In this document: one piece after another, positions 36,352-48,117 of the stretch | Layout: each line of letters begins with the position of its first letter | Numbering within the stretch: the first letter of the stretch is position 1 | From: Tetmemena sp. SeJ-2015 | Taxonomy: Eukaryota > Ciliophora > Spirotrichea > Sporadotrichida > Oxytrichidae | Direction of reading: 5' to 3' | DNA length: 64,000 nt | NCBI GenBank assembly: GCA_027382625.1 | Contig: JAJKFJ010020768.1 | Coordinates: 1 to 64,000, forward strand | The notes under the pieces: generated by a model | Database searches by the model: none | What the model saw: the letters and a program-made list of their open reading frames with translations, nothing else | What the model was told of the DNA's origin: nothing | Made by a program: the position numbers and the translations under genes

Positions 36352-39300
36352 TCATTTTGAGTCGGGCTCGCTAGGTTTATCTAGATTTTAAGGATGAGAA
36401 GTGGGATTAGGATTTTTCTTAACTTAGATCTGCCCATTCTCACTGAGTATATTGATTTTAAAGTTGTTTTACTCTTTGAATAGAGGACTTGGGGCCTACT
36501 TGTTTTTCAAAATTCCCTTCAGCTATGTTTGAAAATAGCAATTATATAAATAAATCTCTTAATGTGTCCTCCAATCCAGATTTGTGAGGATAGGCGCTGA
36601 TATGGGCTGTGGTTGACAGATTATTTTAAGCCTTAGGACTCATAAGATCTAGAAGTGAGGCAGACTCCTCTACCTTGATCATTGGAACCCGCTTCTTTGC
36701 AATATTCATGCTCTCGCGGGCCAATTTGACTAGTTGAGATTTGCGAGCATTCTCACACTTTTCCTTCTTATCATTCAAAATGTCTGGGAGCACATTTAGT
36801 AAGAAGAAGAGCAGGCAGAAAGCTGCTGCGAAAAAGGCAAAGCAGTCGCAAGTAAGATTCCAGTCTCCATCCAAGGCCTTATAGACCTCACTTCCAACAA
36901 TGGGAGCTATGATAAGTCCTAGAGAGTAAAATGAACCATACAGGCCAGCTGCTTTGTCAGAGACGATTCCATCGAAGTACATGCCTTCGCCCTCTACTGC
37001 TCCAGTCTTAGTGTAGATGGCATCTATCACTTCAGGCAGGATTGGAATAAAGATGAAGCCCTGAGCAACTCCTGACAGGAAGTAACCTATCATGAAAATG
37101 TAGATCTCTTTGGGGAATGAGAGCAACTCAGAAGGACCAAGAAGTAAGGTAGCGAGGAAGTAGATCAAGAAGGTTCCAGCTATGAATATCCTTCTTGGTA
37201 CGTAGTCAATGAACTTATTTACGAAAACTGAGCTAATTATGTAAGCAAGGGCAGGGATAGCTAAAATATATCCCACATTGGATTCACTTACATCCATATC
37301 CTCAGTCAACACAACAGTTAAAAATCCAGAAGAGAAGGAGGTCATGAGCTTAATTAAGTAATCTTTTAAGAATGGGAATAATTTATAATGATGCAAACAA
37401 CTGCGCATGCAAAGTATGCAAACATGGCTCTGCGATTGGTAAGAAAGATCATGTAGCTCACATTTTTCTTGCTGTTTATACTTCTTCGGAATTCTTCCTC
37501 AGGTTCCTCTTCTTCCGCTTTATTGTTTAGAGATTTTGGGAGCACGAAAAAGCTACAAAAATACCTATATTTTTATTAAAAATGCTGTTCTTAAGCTGAC
37601 AATGATGTTTACAAAGAGAAGACCTGCGAAGCAAAAGAAACAGTCTTGATAACCCAAGTAAGTGTTTAATATTCCGCCTATCACAGGTCCTATCATGAGT
37701 CCAATACCTGCAGCTGCCTCACCCATACCGAGGTACTTTTCTCTATTCTCGGGAAACATAGATTTTCTTAATTATCGATAAAAAAATAAGCTTTTTAAAT
37801 GATTTTTAAATTTTAAAAAATTTAAATCTAACCCTTTAATTATTTATCTTTAAATTATACTTTGAAAGTAATTAAAATTAGATAAGTATTAAATCACTAT
37901 GGATGCAAAATTTTAATTGAAGATTTTAACTTTCATATCTTCTATAAAATAAGTAATAGATAAAGCTATAAATATATTGTCTAATTTGATAGAGGTAAGA
38001 ACAGAGTAGCCTGAAAATGATTACGGATTACTTTAGCCTTACAAGAAGTTTGAACTTGAATATCTCCCAATCCTTGCAAGAATCTAACTATCAAGCATAC
38101 TACAAAGTACCAAATGTCGTCATCTATCTGCTAGGTTAGCCCCAATGCCACAGTAGCTATTGTCTAAAAATGATTAAGGCTGCTGTTAAAATAAGATGCG
38201 TATTTAATATATTCTATAATTAGCAGTCTTTTATATTTCATAAGAATCTGAGGAGGAGGATTCTTTAATCTGCTAAGAAACTATTGTGAGTAATAAACCC
38301 AACCACTAGCGAAAAGCTCAAGTAAAACTTAATAAGATAAGCTCCACTTACCATTGTTATAAATCCAGTAATGATAGAATTTTTTCTTCCTATTCTTTCA
38401 AGGAATATTCCCACGACTGGCGATAAGAAAAAACTTGCGAACTCAAGGGCTCTAAATTCAGATGATAAAAAAATTCTATTGTACGTCATGATAATGGAAG
38501 AGTTATTATAATAATATAATAGCGAATTTATTGAGAGTGTGTTTCATTTAGAGTCTCGTGATGGTGCTCAACATAGACAGGAATAATACTCTCTACGTTT
38601 AAAAAGAACATCTGAATTGACATCAGTCCTAGAAGCACTATTACAAATAGATAAAATGAGTGTATTTAACACAACAATAAGTATTCTCGTTCGATCTCTC
38701 TCTTGCTTCTTTAATAATTTATATACTCATGTTTTTAATAATTGCTCAGGAGTTAGCACTCTCACTTTATGTTTCTCTTCCTCTTCTTCTTCCTCATTTT
38801 GAGTAGAATCATCGTCATCTTTTTCTCTGTTGATTCCAGCTATATAGTATGTTAATGGTTTTGATAATTTATATCTACTAATTTCAACATTCTCTTTTAC
38901 AAAACCACTTTACTCTTAGCTGAAATTTGATATTCCATCGGGTTATGAATGAATTTTATTGCTGATCTATTAGCATTTAGATATACTTACATTCATGATT
39001 TAGCAGCTGTTTATGTAGCACACCACCATCGTCATATAGTACCTCTTAAAAAGTGTATTTTGGAATTATGAAATATATATCTTAGCTGTGGACTCCAAGC
39101 ATACCTTTCTTATCTCTGTACTAAACAGGTCTTACGCTCATTTTGCCCGCCATGAGATACTCTGACTTGTGTTTGTTATTATTGGACATCGTCACTTTGT
39201 GGTACTCAGAGGTTTTCCAATCCTTAAACAGCTATTTGATAATAATATTTGCATTAAGAAGGCTATTATTGAATGAGATTGAGACCTGGACATGGGTTCA

Positions 39301-39371
39301 GGATCATCGTTAACTTTGGCGAGAGCCGAAGAGATGTTGTGTCTTTAGCTGATGCGGAAGTTAGCTTTCAT
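36352..39371 (-). CDS. Major facilitator transporter (copy B) with extra N-terminal cytosolic region
   Basis: The transporter core parallels copy A: LLGLMSIQMFFLNVESIIPV, FRALEFASFFLSPVVGIFLE then RIGRKNSIITGF (motif A), ATVALGLTQQIDDDIWYFVV, IVRFLQGLGDIQVQTSCK, PENREKYLGMGEAAAGIGLM with IGPVIGGIL, FLTVVLTEDMDVSESNVGYI, VFVNKFIDYVPRRIFIAGTF, GVAQGFIFIPILPEVIDAIY, LYGSFYSLGLIIAPIVGSEV. The C-terminal tail ends ...NLDKPSEPDSK and TGA 36352. Upstream, about 180 extra residues (DWKTSEYHKVTMSNNNKHKS; PVQYRDKKGMLGVHSQDIYF; IPKYTFQEVLYDDGGVLHKQ; an acidic Glu tract; RVLTPEQLL) are joined to the transporter by an IES with a 10-bp pointer. That region has no family I recognise. The start near 39371 is uncertain. 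Confidence 0.8.
38710..38743. other. IES, pointer TTTAATAATT (10 bp), 24 bp excised
   Basis: Ten-base direct repeats at 38710 and 38734. The segment supplies an in-frame TGA on the minus strand. Excision gives VLTPEQLLKKQERDRTRILI, fusing the N-terminal region to the transporter. Confidence 0.88.
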
Positions 39372-39639
39372 TTATCAAGGTGATTAGATTTAAGATTATG
39401 ATAATAAAACAGCACTAAGGTAATATCTTATTAAAAATATAACAAGCACTAAGCTCTCAAGAAGATACAATCACAAATAAGATCAGCACAAACCTGATTA
39501 ATTAAATGATAACAAAATATTTCCATTCTTATAAAACTTTTAAATGCTTTCAAGGGATTAGAATAGGTAGTTTTGCCAAGCCTGAAGTTGGATATTTAAG
39601 GATTTTATAAATTAAAAGTGTGTTCTAATTGATCTTCAT

Positions 39640-40617
39640 GATTACATAAGTTGACTGAGAATTAGGGAAATAAAAGAATAATGAAATGTATTCTCAAATT
39701 ACTGAAACATATTGAAATAGTTTTTCCCATCATAACTGTTCGGCCCTTTATTATCTCTATTTTCTTAAATTTAAATAAAAATAAGATTCTTTCCTTTGCT
39801 CTCTGTACTCTATCATCTTTCAGAGTCTGTATTTCGAGATCTTTCTCTGCTTCTTCTATCATTTATTTAAGTTATTGCTCTGAATAGCGATAGCTCAATC
39901 TTTCCAAAGATGTGAATTTTATTCATCTTATAGCAAACTAGAATTACGACAAGGTAAAATAAAAGTTTTTTCTCATTATCATAAATTATTGAAGTGCAAA
40001 AAACACAATTATAGATTATTATATAATTTGCAAAGATGAAGTTCCTTCTATTTCCTTAGACGATAGTTTTTATCTTTTGATAGGGCTGAATGCATTTATC
40101 TCCGCCTGAGATTACCTTGACTTTTAAAGTTCTGCTTCTTGTTTGGCGAGGATCTTATTTTCATTATCTCTTATATATTGTTCTTTTATTCCTTTAAGTT
40201 TATAGAAGTAGAGTGGCATCCCTATCGCCATCATCAAAGCTCCTCCAAATAGAATACTTGATATCCATTATATATAAATACATTAATTAAGAAAGAGTTC
40301 TTTAGACATAATTTTTGCCACAACCTGGGGTCGCATATCAATCCTCATGTTTCGCCTGCTTTCCGCAAGTTAACCCATCTTCTTCAGATACTCTTGGAAT
40401 TTTTCATTGTCCTCATTTCTCATTCTGCATAATCATTTAGTCTTAAAAAATTGAAACAGAAGAGCATGCACTTGTAATAGTAAGAAAGAAGAGCTCTTTA
40501 CAGCTATATTTGTACTTACTTTGCATATTCCTCAAAGAGTTCTGGGTTCTTGGCGTATTTAGTGATATCAGTGACCTTGGAAGCCTCTGGTTTCTTTTTC
40601 TTGAACAAGAAAGACAT
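39640..40617 (-). CDS. Small single-span membrane protein with charged tail
   Basis: ATG 40617 (MSFLFKKKKPEASKVTDITK), a GTAAGT...TATGCAG intron after FEEYAK, then MRNEDNEKFQEYLKKMGQLA with ESRRNMRIDMRPQVVAKIMS, a hydrophobic span (ISSILFGGALMMAIGMPLYF) and a charged helix (KGIKEQYIRDNENKILAKQE; EQQLKQMIEEAEKDLEIQTL). A short N-terminal domain, one span and a long charged tail suggest an organelle-anchored protein. Family not recognised. The exact 3' end, about 39640-39700, is not defined. Confidence 0.55.
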
Positions 40618-41132
40618 CTCTATAATAATTTTATAACTCTTGATTTAATTTTGTGAGCTAATAATTTTTCTTGATGGATATCTATTTTATAAAATTGACT
40701 TATTGAAATAATAATGAGAGTGTTAAGAATATTGTCTTTCGTAATGATTAGTTGTTAATATAGTTTTAATAGGCTTTGTGCAAGATATAATTCCCTCAAT
40801 ATTACTCGATCAATACAAACTAATGTATTCCATATAATCTCATAATGATGATTCTAGTGATAATGTAAAATAATTGATTCAATTATAAAATTAATAAATT
40901 ATTGAGAAAAATACAGGACCCTCCCTTCTCTCTCAAAACTCTTCCTTTTTAGAAAATCATCTTCCAAACCTCTAACAACTCAATAAAAACATCGCTCTCT
41001 TTGAACTGACTTACTATAAACATATATCAAACGAACCTTACTGATTAATTTGTAAAATTAATTTAGTCGATTATTAAATTTTGATTATCAACCAAATTGA
41101 CGAATTTAATACAATAAATCAACTAAAAGCAA
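40618..41132. promoter_or_regulatory. Divergent intergenic region
   Basis: 515 bp of AT-rich DNA between start codons at 40617 (-) and 41133 (+). No specific motif recognised. Confidence 0.4.
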
Positions 41133-44100
41133 ATGAAAATGGACAGAAAGAGTAAGAAAGTCACATAGATGATGAGGTCACTATCCCCCGAACCCATGGG
41201 CATCAGCATGTCAAATTCAAATCCACTTCGCAGACCACTCACATATCTCTCCTACAATCAAAATAAACTTCCAATTGCCTTCAACATCACTCGTTTCGAA
41301 AATATCTACAATACTAAATTTATGTTGTCAATTTTATAATGCATTTTTAATTATAATAGAAACAGAAAAAAGGAATACACGGTAAGTAAACTGATCTTCT
41401 TGGCTATGTTTAAAATTTTGAGCTTATCTAAGCAAGCAAGGTTGCTACCACTTTAACTATCCCTTTCATCTTTTATCGGGCTATTGTGTCCTTATATGCT
41501 ATAGCTTAAGTCAAAAGACTAATTAAGTATTCCTAGCTTATGCTAGCATGAACTATGATGTTTAATACATGCACTTAGGTTTATTGGATTGAAGTGCAGA
41601 CTCAGTATTAAAGATGGGAGGTCCATCATAGGTACAGTGAATTCAGGCAACTCTATAAGCAAGTAAGTTTATGATATGCTTTGTGATTAGATGAATAAAT
41701 TGATGATGACGACATACCCTATAAATTGTTAATCAAACGATAAAAGGATTCATCACAAAATTTGTACCTAGCTAGCATAAGAATTTAAAATAATCATACC
41801 GATCTATCTATTCAATTTGATCCCTCAAGCAGTAATTAAATTTGCTATAGCTTTCTTAAGGAGACCTAGCTGAATCTATCAAGGAGATATAATTTCCCAA
41901 GAAATCTTTTTTCAAATTTAGAAGTCAAGTTATCAAGCAAAGAGAAGAAGCTCTTTAATGTAAGTGCAGAGTTATAGTTTAATTTTACTTCAGGTTTTAT
42001 GAATGCCCTCTGTAATAAAGATCCACTCAACAATTTATTATTGAATTGAACGCTTGTTAGTAAATTTAAGACTTCTTTAGAGTGACTCATTTTGCAATTT
42101 CATCAGAATAGGCGAAGAAGTGAGGGATCTCCTAATTGATCAGTATATCAGCTCCGAGCGCTAACTCGAGAACATGCAAAATGAAGTTAGGGGAGGCACC
42201 TTCATCGAACCCAAAAATAATAACCACGATTCTTTACTAGCTCCCTTTAACTTAAAATCTAGCCAAGTCAAATTAATTTTAGTTATAAAGATATAAGTAG
42301 GGAGACACTTGACTACTTAGATCCCTACTAACCATCAACAGCAGTTTCAATAATTCTATCAGTAGCAACAAAGTCAACAACAGAATGCTCAAAGAAGCAA
42401 CCACTAGAGTATGGCTCTGCCTTGCTAGTAGTCTGTCAATAACTCTATGATTCAGTCTTCCTACGCAGCTCCTAAGTATATAACAGGACAAAGCCCAGAA
42501 TAGGCCGTCTATGATTTCTTAAAAGCTCTGAACCACAACTCTGAAGAACGTCAGTATACAGTCAAGTAAGAAAATTTCTTTTCGTCCTTAATCGGTACTT
42601 ATTTAATTTATAGAGAGTTTGAAGATTACTACTTCAAGAACTTTCCATACCTGCAAGAGGAGCTTATACTTAGACTCTTTTTGGGAGACTCATATAAGCA
42701 AAGAGGTATTAATAAGGTGATTATAGATTGTATTATAAATTGATTGAGTATTTTGCATTTCATCGGGAACATAGACGTCTAACCCTTAATGTCAAAGGCA
42801 TGCCTCTCTTTCGTTAACAAACTTCTCAATTATCAGTAGAATAAATTTGCTGATACCTACAACATTGATATATTCTAATTTATAAAACGAGTTTTAAATG
42901 TATCAACCGCATATTTGGAAGAACAGAAACAGGACTAATAAAGGCCATGAAGCTGGAACTCCACATGCGAGAGAGAAACCAGTTTGTGACCAATTGTCAA
43001 GTAATGCTACTGCTTGATTCCTACCTCAAATCGAATCCTAGAGTAAAAGATATCAGGCTTCTACTCAGTGAGGAGGAGGCCTGTTAAATTTTCACCAAGT
43101 GGTCGATTGTGAGGAAGAACTATAAAGATATGAACCTAGTAGAACCCAAGAATATTAAACTTTCAAAAGCTAGTCTATTAAAATGCTTTCTGAATTTATT
43201 GATCTTACCTAGTTTTCGTCGGTCTAAGGCTGCCTCTAATTTCTCAGGGTTCTCTGATGAAGAAACGCACTAAGGTACCTTAAATATAAAGAAGATACAA
43301 GGGACTATGGGAACGATGGGAAATGTTGAGGAAGATCCACTGGAAAACTTTTCAGACCAATTCACTCAACTAGATGACAGAGAAAGCATAGACAAACGAC
43401 AAAGTGACTTCCTCAAGGAAGTACGAAGATCAATGTCCCAGGCTGTTTAAAACTAGTGGATATTCAGCCACATGAAAGATGGTGATATTTCAATTAATTT
43501 CTCCAGCATCATCTTATAAACATAATATCAGGGTGTTTGTAAATGAAAGAGGGATTAATTTGCTTGAGTTCCCTACTCTAATAGAGTATGATTCCTTCTC
43601 TATGGAGAATTAAAATGTTGACTTCATCGTTCAAGTATTGGAATCAGAAATTCTGAAATTCATTCCAGATATGGACAATAACAATGACGATGGATCCATA
43701 TTTTGGCTTCACTTAAATAACGAGCCAGTTATGCGAGTTAACATATAGATTTAGGATTAGCTGCAATCAATCTTCGTTTCTATTTCAGAAATAGATGCCA
43801 AGAACAAGAGTAAGACATTTTTAGTTTTCTCATAATTGCTTTAGTTCTTCAGAGCTATGTAGTGATTCAGTTCTGCCACACCAATCCTTCAGAATTGCAA
43901 TAGAATCAGCTTGCGAAGTATGGGATGATGCATGTGGTAAACGAGGATGAGCTTGAGAATGAAGATGATGAGGATAAAATTCCTGAGGTGGACATAATTA
44001 CGAATCAAACAACTAACCATCACATGCAAATCAATAGAACCTCTCAGATTTTGATTAATGGGTTGATGAGAACTTCAACCCTTCGAAGTGCAGTCACAGC

Positions 44101-44582
44101 TTCAGATATTCAACCAAGAGACCACTCTAACTATGGATCATAAATCTAAGAGTAGTAACAAAACTCTTCAAGTGGAGGTGGAAATAGCCAAAGTTCACAC
44201 AAGCTTGTTAATGTTAGACTAGCTGTCTAAATGAACCCATCTCAAGAAGGAGTCAAGCATGCTATTACTGAAAATCTGTGTCGTCTGAGAAGTCTTCAGT
44301 TCTTCCACGACATAATTTGAGTCTCAATCAAGGTCTTGAACATATTCAAATGAAAGACTGAGCTATAAATATAGAAGACTTAAATTTAAAGCTTCTTTCT
44401 CGAGAAGCAGATTTGCGAATAATTCAGGTCAATTTTACTAAAGTAGTAAATATAAGTAGAGTGTTAATATAAAATTTGATCTTTCCAAGCAATTATTGGA
44501 AAAGAGCTCTATGTAAATAGGAGCAAGATTTTCCAAACTCTGGCAGATACATCTCAAGGAAAGATTGAGAGCTGATCTGTGA
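41133..44582 (+). CDS. PX-domain (phosphoinositide-binding) protein
   Basis: ATG 41133 (MKMDRKSKKVTQMMRSLSPE). The PX domain is seen as YWIEVQTQ...WEVHHRYSEFRQLYK (the RYSxF lipid-binding arginine strand), FPRNLFSNLEVKLSSKEKKL (PxxP-like region) and GFMNALCNKDPLNNLLLN. A long C-terminal region follows: FLKALNHNSEERQYTVKEFE, YFKNFPYLQEELILRLFLGD, VMLLLDSYLKSNPRVKDIRL, EFPTLIEYDSFSMENQNVDF, ending KLWQIHLKERLRADL at TGA 44580. It probably binds phosphatidylinositol-3-phosphate on endosomal membranes, as family members do; the C-terminal part is unassigned. Introns (for example GTAAGTGC...TTCAG after KLFN) and IESs interrupt it; not all are placed. Confidence 0.75.
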
Positions 44583-45069
44583 TTTTTCGCAATGTTCATC
44601 ATCTAATTACCTCTAGTTATAAGTGCTATTAACATTAAGTTTTCTACAATTATAAAACAAATCTTAGCTAGCTGTATATATAAGGCCTGCTAAATATATG
44701 ATATATAACAACTTAATCAGCTTATTTTTTCCTCTAAATAGATTGAAACAAGCAACATATAAGAATTATATACAAGGCCATAGAAGATTGCTGAAATCTT
44801 TTGAGAATTACGTTTTAGATTTAAAATATCTTAGTTATAAATTTAAATCAATGGGTGCAATTCATTCGAGGCTAGGCTTTATAGAAATGACTTCAGATAG
44901 GAAAAGGAATGTTAAATACGCAATCAGCCTTTTCGTTATAAGTTTTTCCACCTTTCTGCTTTTCCGACGCTACAATCTGCTGCAGTTCTTCCAAAATAAG
45001 AATAGCTAGAGCTCCATATTTGATAAATTCAGAGGTCAATAAAATAGTTATCATATTTGTCATATTTAG
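44583..45069. other. Ambiguous segment between two plus-strand genes
   Basis: Open frames exist on both strands (plus 44698-45009, minus 44893-45162). The minus-strand piece ILEELQQIVASEKQKGGKTY is protein-like, but no exon structure can be assembled. It is probably the 5' part of the next gene, an IES, or chance. Confidence 0.3.
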
Positions 45070-46569
45070 TGGGTCTAAAGTTAAATGAATTGAATAGTTT
45101 GGAGCAAAAGTGCAAAATTCTGAAGAAAAAGATTGAGAAGATGTACTCGAACAATAAATCAATCGTTCACATGCAAACTAATGACATTATCATCAAATAA
45201 GCTGATATGCCTTTTGTTATCTAAACTCTTTAGCAATCTAATGGCCTTCCAAGTTATAGCAGCCAATAAAGTCTTTCTTCTAGTTTGATGCAGTCGTAAG
45301 ATGGCTAAAGAGCACCTAACTAACTCCAAGCTAATAAAGCCAAGGAAGATCGCTATATTATTTAAGTAGATTTAAAGTAGTGATTTTATTATATATTCCT
45401 CCACCATAGGCATCCTCTTCGTTGACATTTAGAAAGAGTGATGTTTTCCTAGAGCCATTTGAGCCTGGAATCTGTATTGATGATAAATTAAATCCACTAT
45501 ATTATTAACTTCTTGTCTGTAATATTTAATGACACCTTGACGAAGACTCACAGATTGATATTTAATAAGTTCCCAAGACTCATGTTCTTAATAAATTAAA
45601 TAAAAATAATAAATTATAATAATTAAGATAAATAAGCATATTTCATTAAAAATTAAAGATTCAGCATCAATCAGAAATCTGAACTTTTTGGAGCGCTAGT
45701 CATAAAGCGACCAAGTAATAGCTGAATGAGAGAAAAGATTGCATCTATCTCTAGATAGAGATGATTAAGAGAAACTAAAAATTAAAATAACAAGTGAGAC
45801 AGTGTTAATTGATACCATTTTTATTATATTTAATAATTCATAATAAAGGAACAAAGTTAACTTTGAGGCTACTTTGATTCCTATGAAAACTCTAGATGGT
45901 TTTTCATTTTATAACTCTGGCCAACGAGCAGGTGCTTCACAAAGTCACAAGCACTTGCAAGTATTACCATTTAAGTCACTTCCCAACAAAAAGATCCCTA
46001 TCAATCAAAGAGTAGTGCAATCTATAAAACATAGAAACTTTTTATTTTCTAAAGAGTTACCGAAGAAATTAAGAGACAACAGTAATAAATAAATAAAATA
46101 AACATTAATATATTTTATAGTAAATATATAGAGATAGCAGTAAATTATGAACCGTCCAGATATAGATGATGACTCTCCAAGACGATCCATGTTCTAGAAT
46201 CTCTTTATCCTCTCAGAATATCAAGCTTTTCGCCACACATTCTGTCGCTTAGACCCCAAGTAGTTTCTTCCTATTCTCACTGAAGAAGGCTTAAAGTCTG
46301 CATCCGAATATTACATGGAGGCTTATAAGACTTGTCTAAATAAACTTGACAATGCAAAAGGAGAGCTACCTTATAATTTAGTATTGACTCCTGATTGGAT
46401 GTTCATGGTGATTAGAAGTAGACCTCACTATGAGAACATGCTCTGCAACTCACTAGGATATCTGGGATTAATGTTTGCCAAAAATGAGGAATAAAGAGAT
46501 AGGCTCATTGAAATTAAGCCCTTAGAAATGCTAAGAGAGCTATCTGCCCCAATGGATGGAAGGAGATGA
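45070..46569 (+). CDS. Ap4A phosphorylase / ATP adenylyltransferase-like (HIT superfamily)
   Basis: Diagnostic segments: IIIKQADMPFVIQTLQQSNG, DVFLEPFEPGICIDD, HRLIFNKFPRLMFL (conserved NKF of the family), then YNSGQRAGASQSHKHLQVLP carrying the catalytic HxHxQ-type histidines, and the C-terminal NLVLTPDWMFMVIRSRPHYE with NSLGYLGLMFAKNEEQRDRL. It cleaves diadenosine tetraphosphate with phosphate (APA1/APA2 activity), controlling Ap4A levels. TGA at 46567. Interruptions around 45540-45850 are IES/intron and not resolved. The first exon starts within 44.9-45.1 kb; no convincing ATG was found, so the start is approximate. Confidence 0.82.
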
Positions 46570-46842
46570 TATTTCCAAGAAAACAATATTAAGATCAAAC
46601 AATTCATTCAATAATTTTATTTCTTATTTTCTAAGCTATGTATTTGATTTTGAACATATCAGAATTTGAATTTAAGATAATAAATTCAAAATAATAAAAA
46701 GGTTATTTAGTCCAAAATAATAAAATTAAACAATTATAGGTGGCCTGTACATATTTGCCAGTATAGTCCGTCAGAAATTAAATTTGATTTCTTATAAATA
46801 ATAGTTTCCTATGGTAATAAACTGTGAATGAGCTTTTAATAT

Positions 46843-47757
46843 TCAGCTTCCTCCACAGCACTTTCTTTCTGTGTCCTTCTTTTTCTTCTTCTTTCCACTT
46901 TAAGGATCTACTTCAAAGTCTTTGTGGCTAGCTGGTGTAATAGTGGTGCGCTTATTATCTGAAACAAAGCTTAGCTGTCCACCTTCGAATAGATTTATAG
47001 CTTTAAAACAAAGAAAAGTAGATTGTATATATCCTTCATGAAAGCTTGCATAGTTTCTTGTACCCCAGCCCCAGTTTTTGCAGATGTCTCAAAATATTTC
47101 ATCTTGTGCTATTTACAAAGCTAGAGGGCCTCTTATCTGCTGACTCTGTCTTGCTGAATTGCATCATAATACATATTTCCATCTTGGGGATCTTCAGGAG
47201 CTAGATCAGACTTATTTCCCACTAGAACCATACATTTATCAAATAAACTCTATTTTTTTTACTAATGATGATATTGATTTATTTAACCTTAACTATGACT
47301 GGGTTTGCATGCTGATAGATGCTTTGGAGCCAGCTTTTGACACTCTCAAAGGACTCTCGATCAGTCACGTCGAAAACAATCATGATGCCGTTTGCTTAGC
47401 GATAGAAAGTTTGAGTTATTGTCCTGAAGCGCTCTTAACCTGCTGTGTCCCAGATCTTGACGGGAACTTTTTCATTGGTGGAAGAGCCAGGAATATGATA
47501 GTAGGTGGATGCAAAGTCAAATCCAATTGTTGATTTCAAGGCATAACTGAAATTGTTTCCTTGATATCTAGAGAGAAAAGTTAGCATTCTTATTTTTACA
47601 AAGTTTAATAAAAACATATCATGAGAGGGTGATGAATGGAAACTTACGTGCTAATTAGTGAAGTCTTTCCAACTTTGGTATCCCCTAGAAGGATAATATG
47701 CATTTTCTTTTCTTAAATAACCTAGGATTTTGACTTTTGCTGATCAATAGAGGACAT
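46843..47757 (-). CDS. Rab-family small GTPase
   Basis: Removing two introns (47568-47647, 80 nt; 47250-47299, 50 nt; both GT...AG) and one IES (29 bp) leaves exactly 252 codons, ATG 47757 to TGA 46843. Motifs: G1 GDTKVGKTS, switch I/G2 ...KSTIGFDF, G3 WDTAGQERF, G4 GNKSDL, G5 ETSAKTGAG. The C-terminus KKKKKKDTERKCCGGS has the paired cysteines for geranylgeranylation, so the protein is membrane-anchored. It is a vesicle-traffic switch; subclass not assigned. A 20-residue extension precedes the first strand, unless the ATG giving MHIILLGDT is used. Confidence 0.95.
46990..47024. other. IES, pointer TAGATT, 29 bp excised
   Basis: TAGATT repeats at 46990 and 47019. Excision gives AFMKDIYNLFEGGQLSF in the Rab C-terminal region. 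Confidence 0.92.
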
Positions 47758-48117
47758 AGATGATGTTGGTTATATTCTTAGTATTAAGTATGTAAAATAA
47801 AAAAGAATTGATTGACTTAACTACTCTTAATCAATATGAAGTTTTTGAAGAATTACTTATTATTATATTTTTATTGAAAACTATCCAACTTAATTATTTT
47901 ACAGCGAATAGAAGAAATATTGCGATTAAATTTGAATTATTCTTGTGACTTTGATCTAAATATGAGGAATATAAACTAACATTAAGATGCAATATTTATT
48001 ATCGAATAAGCCTTCATTCTTTATTAAGTTTTTATATAATTATGATTCTTATTGGTGAAGATTGCGATTCTAATTTTGAAACCATCTTCCAAAATCTATG
48101 TGTGAAGAATTTCATAG
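47758..48117. other. AT-rich spacer
   Basis: 360 bp between the WD40-like gene's 3' end and the Rab start, both on the minus strand. It should contain the Rab promoter. No motif recognised. Confidence 0.4.
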
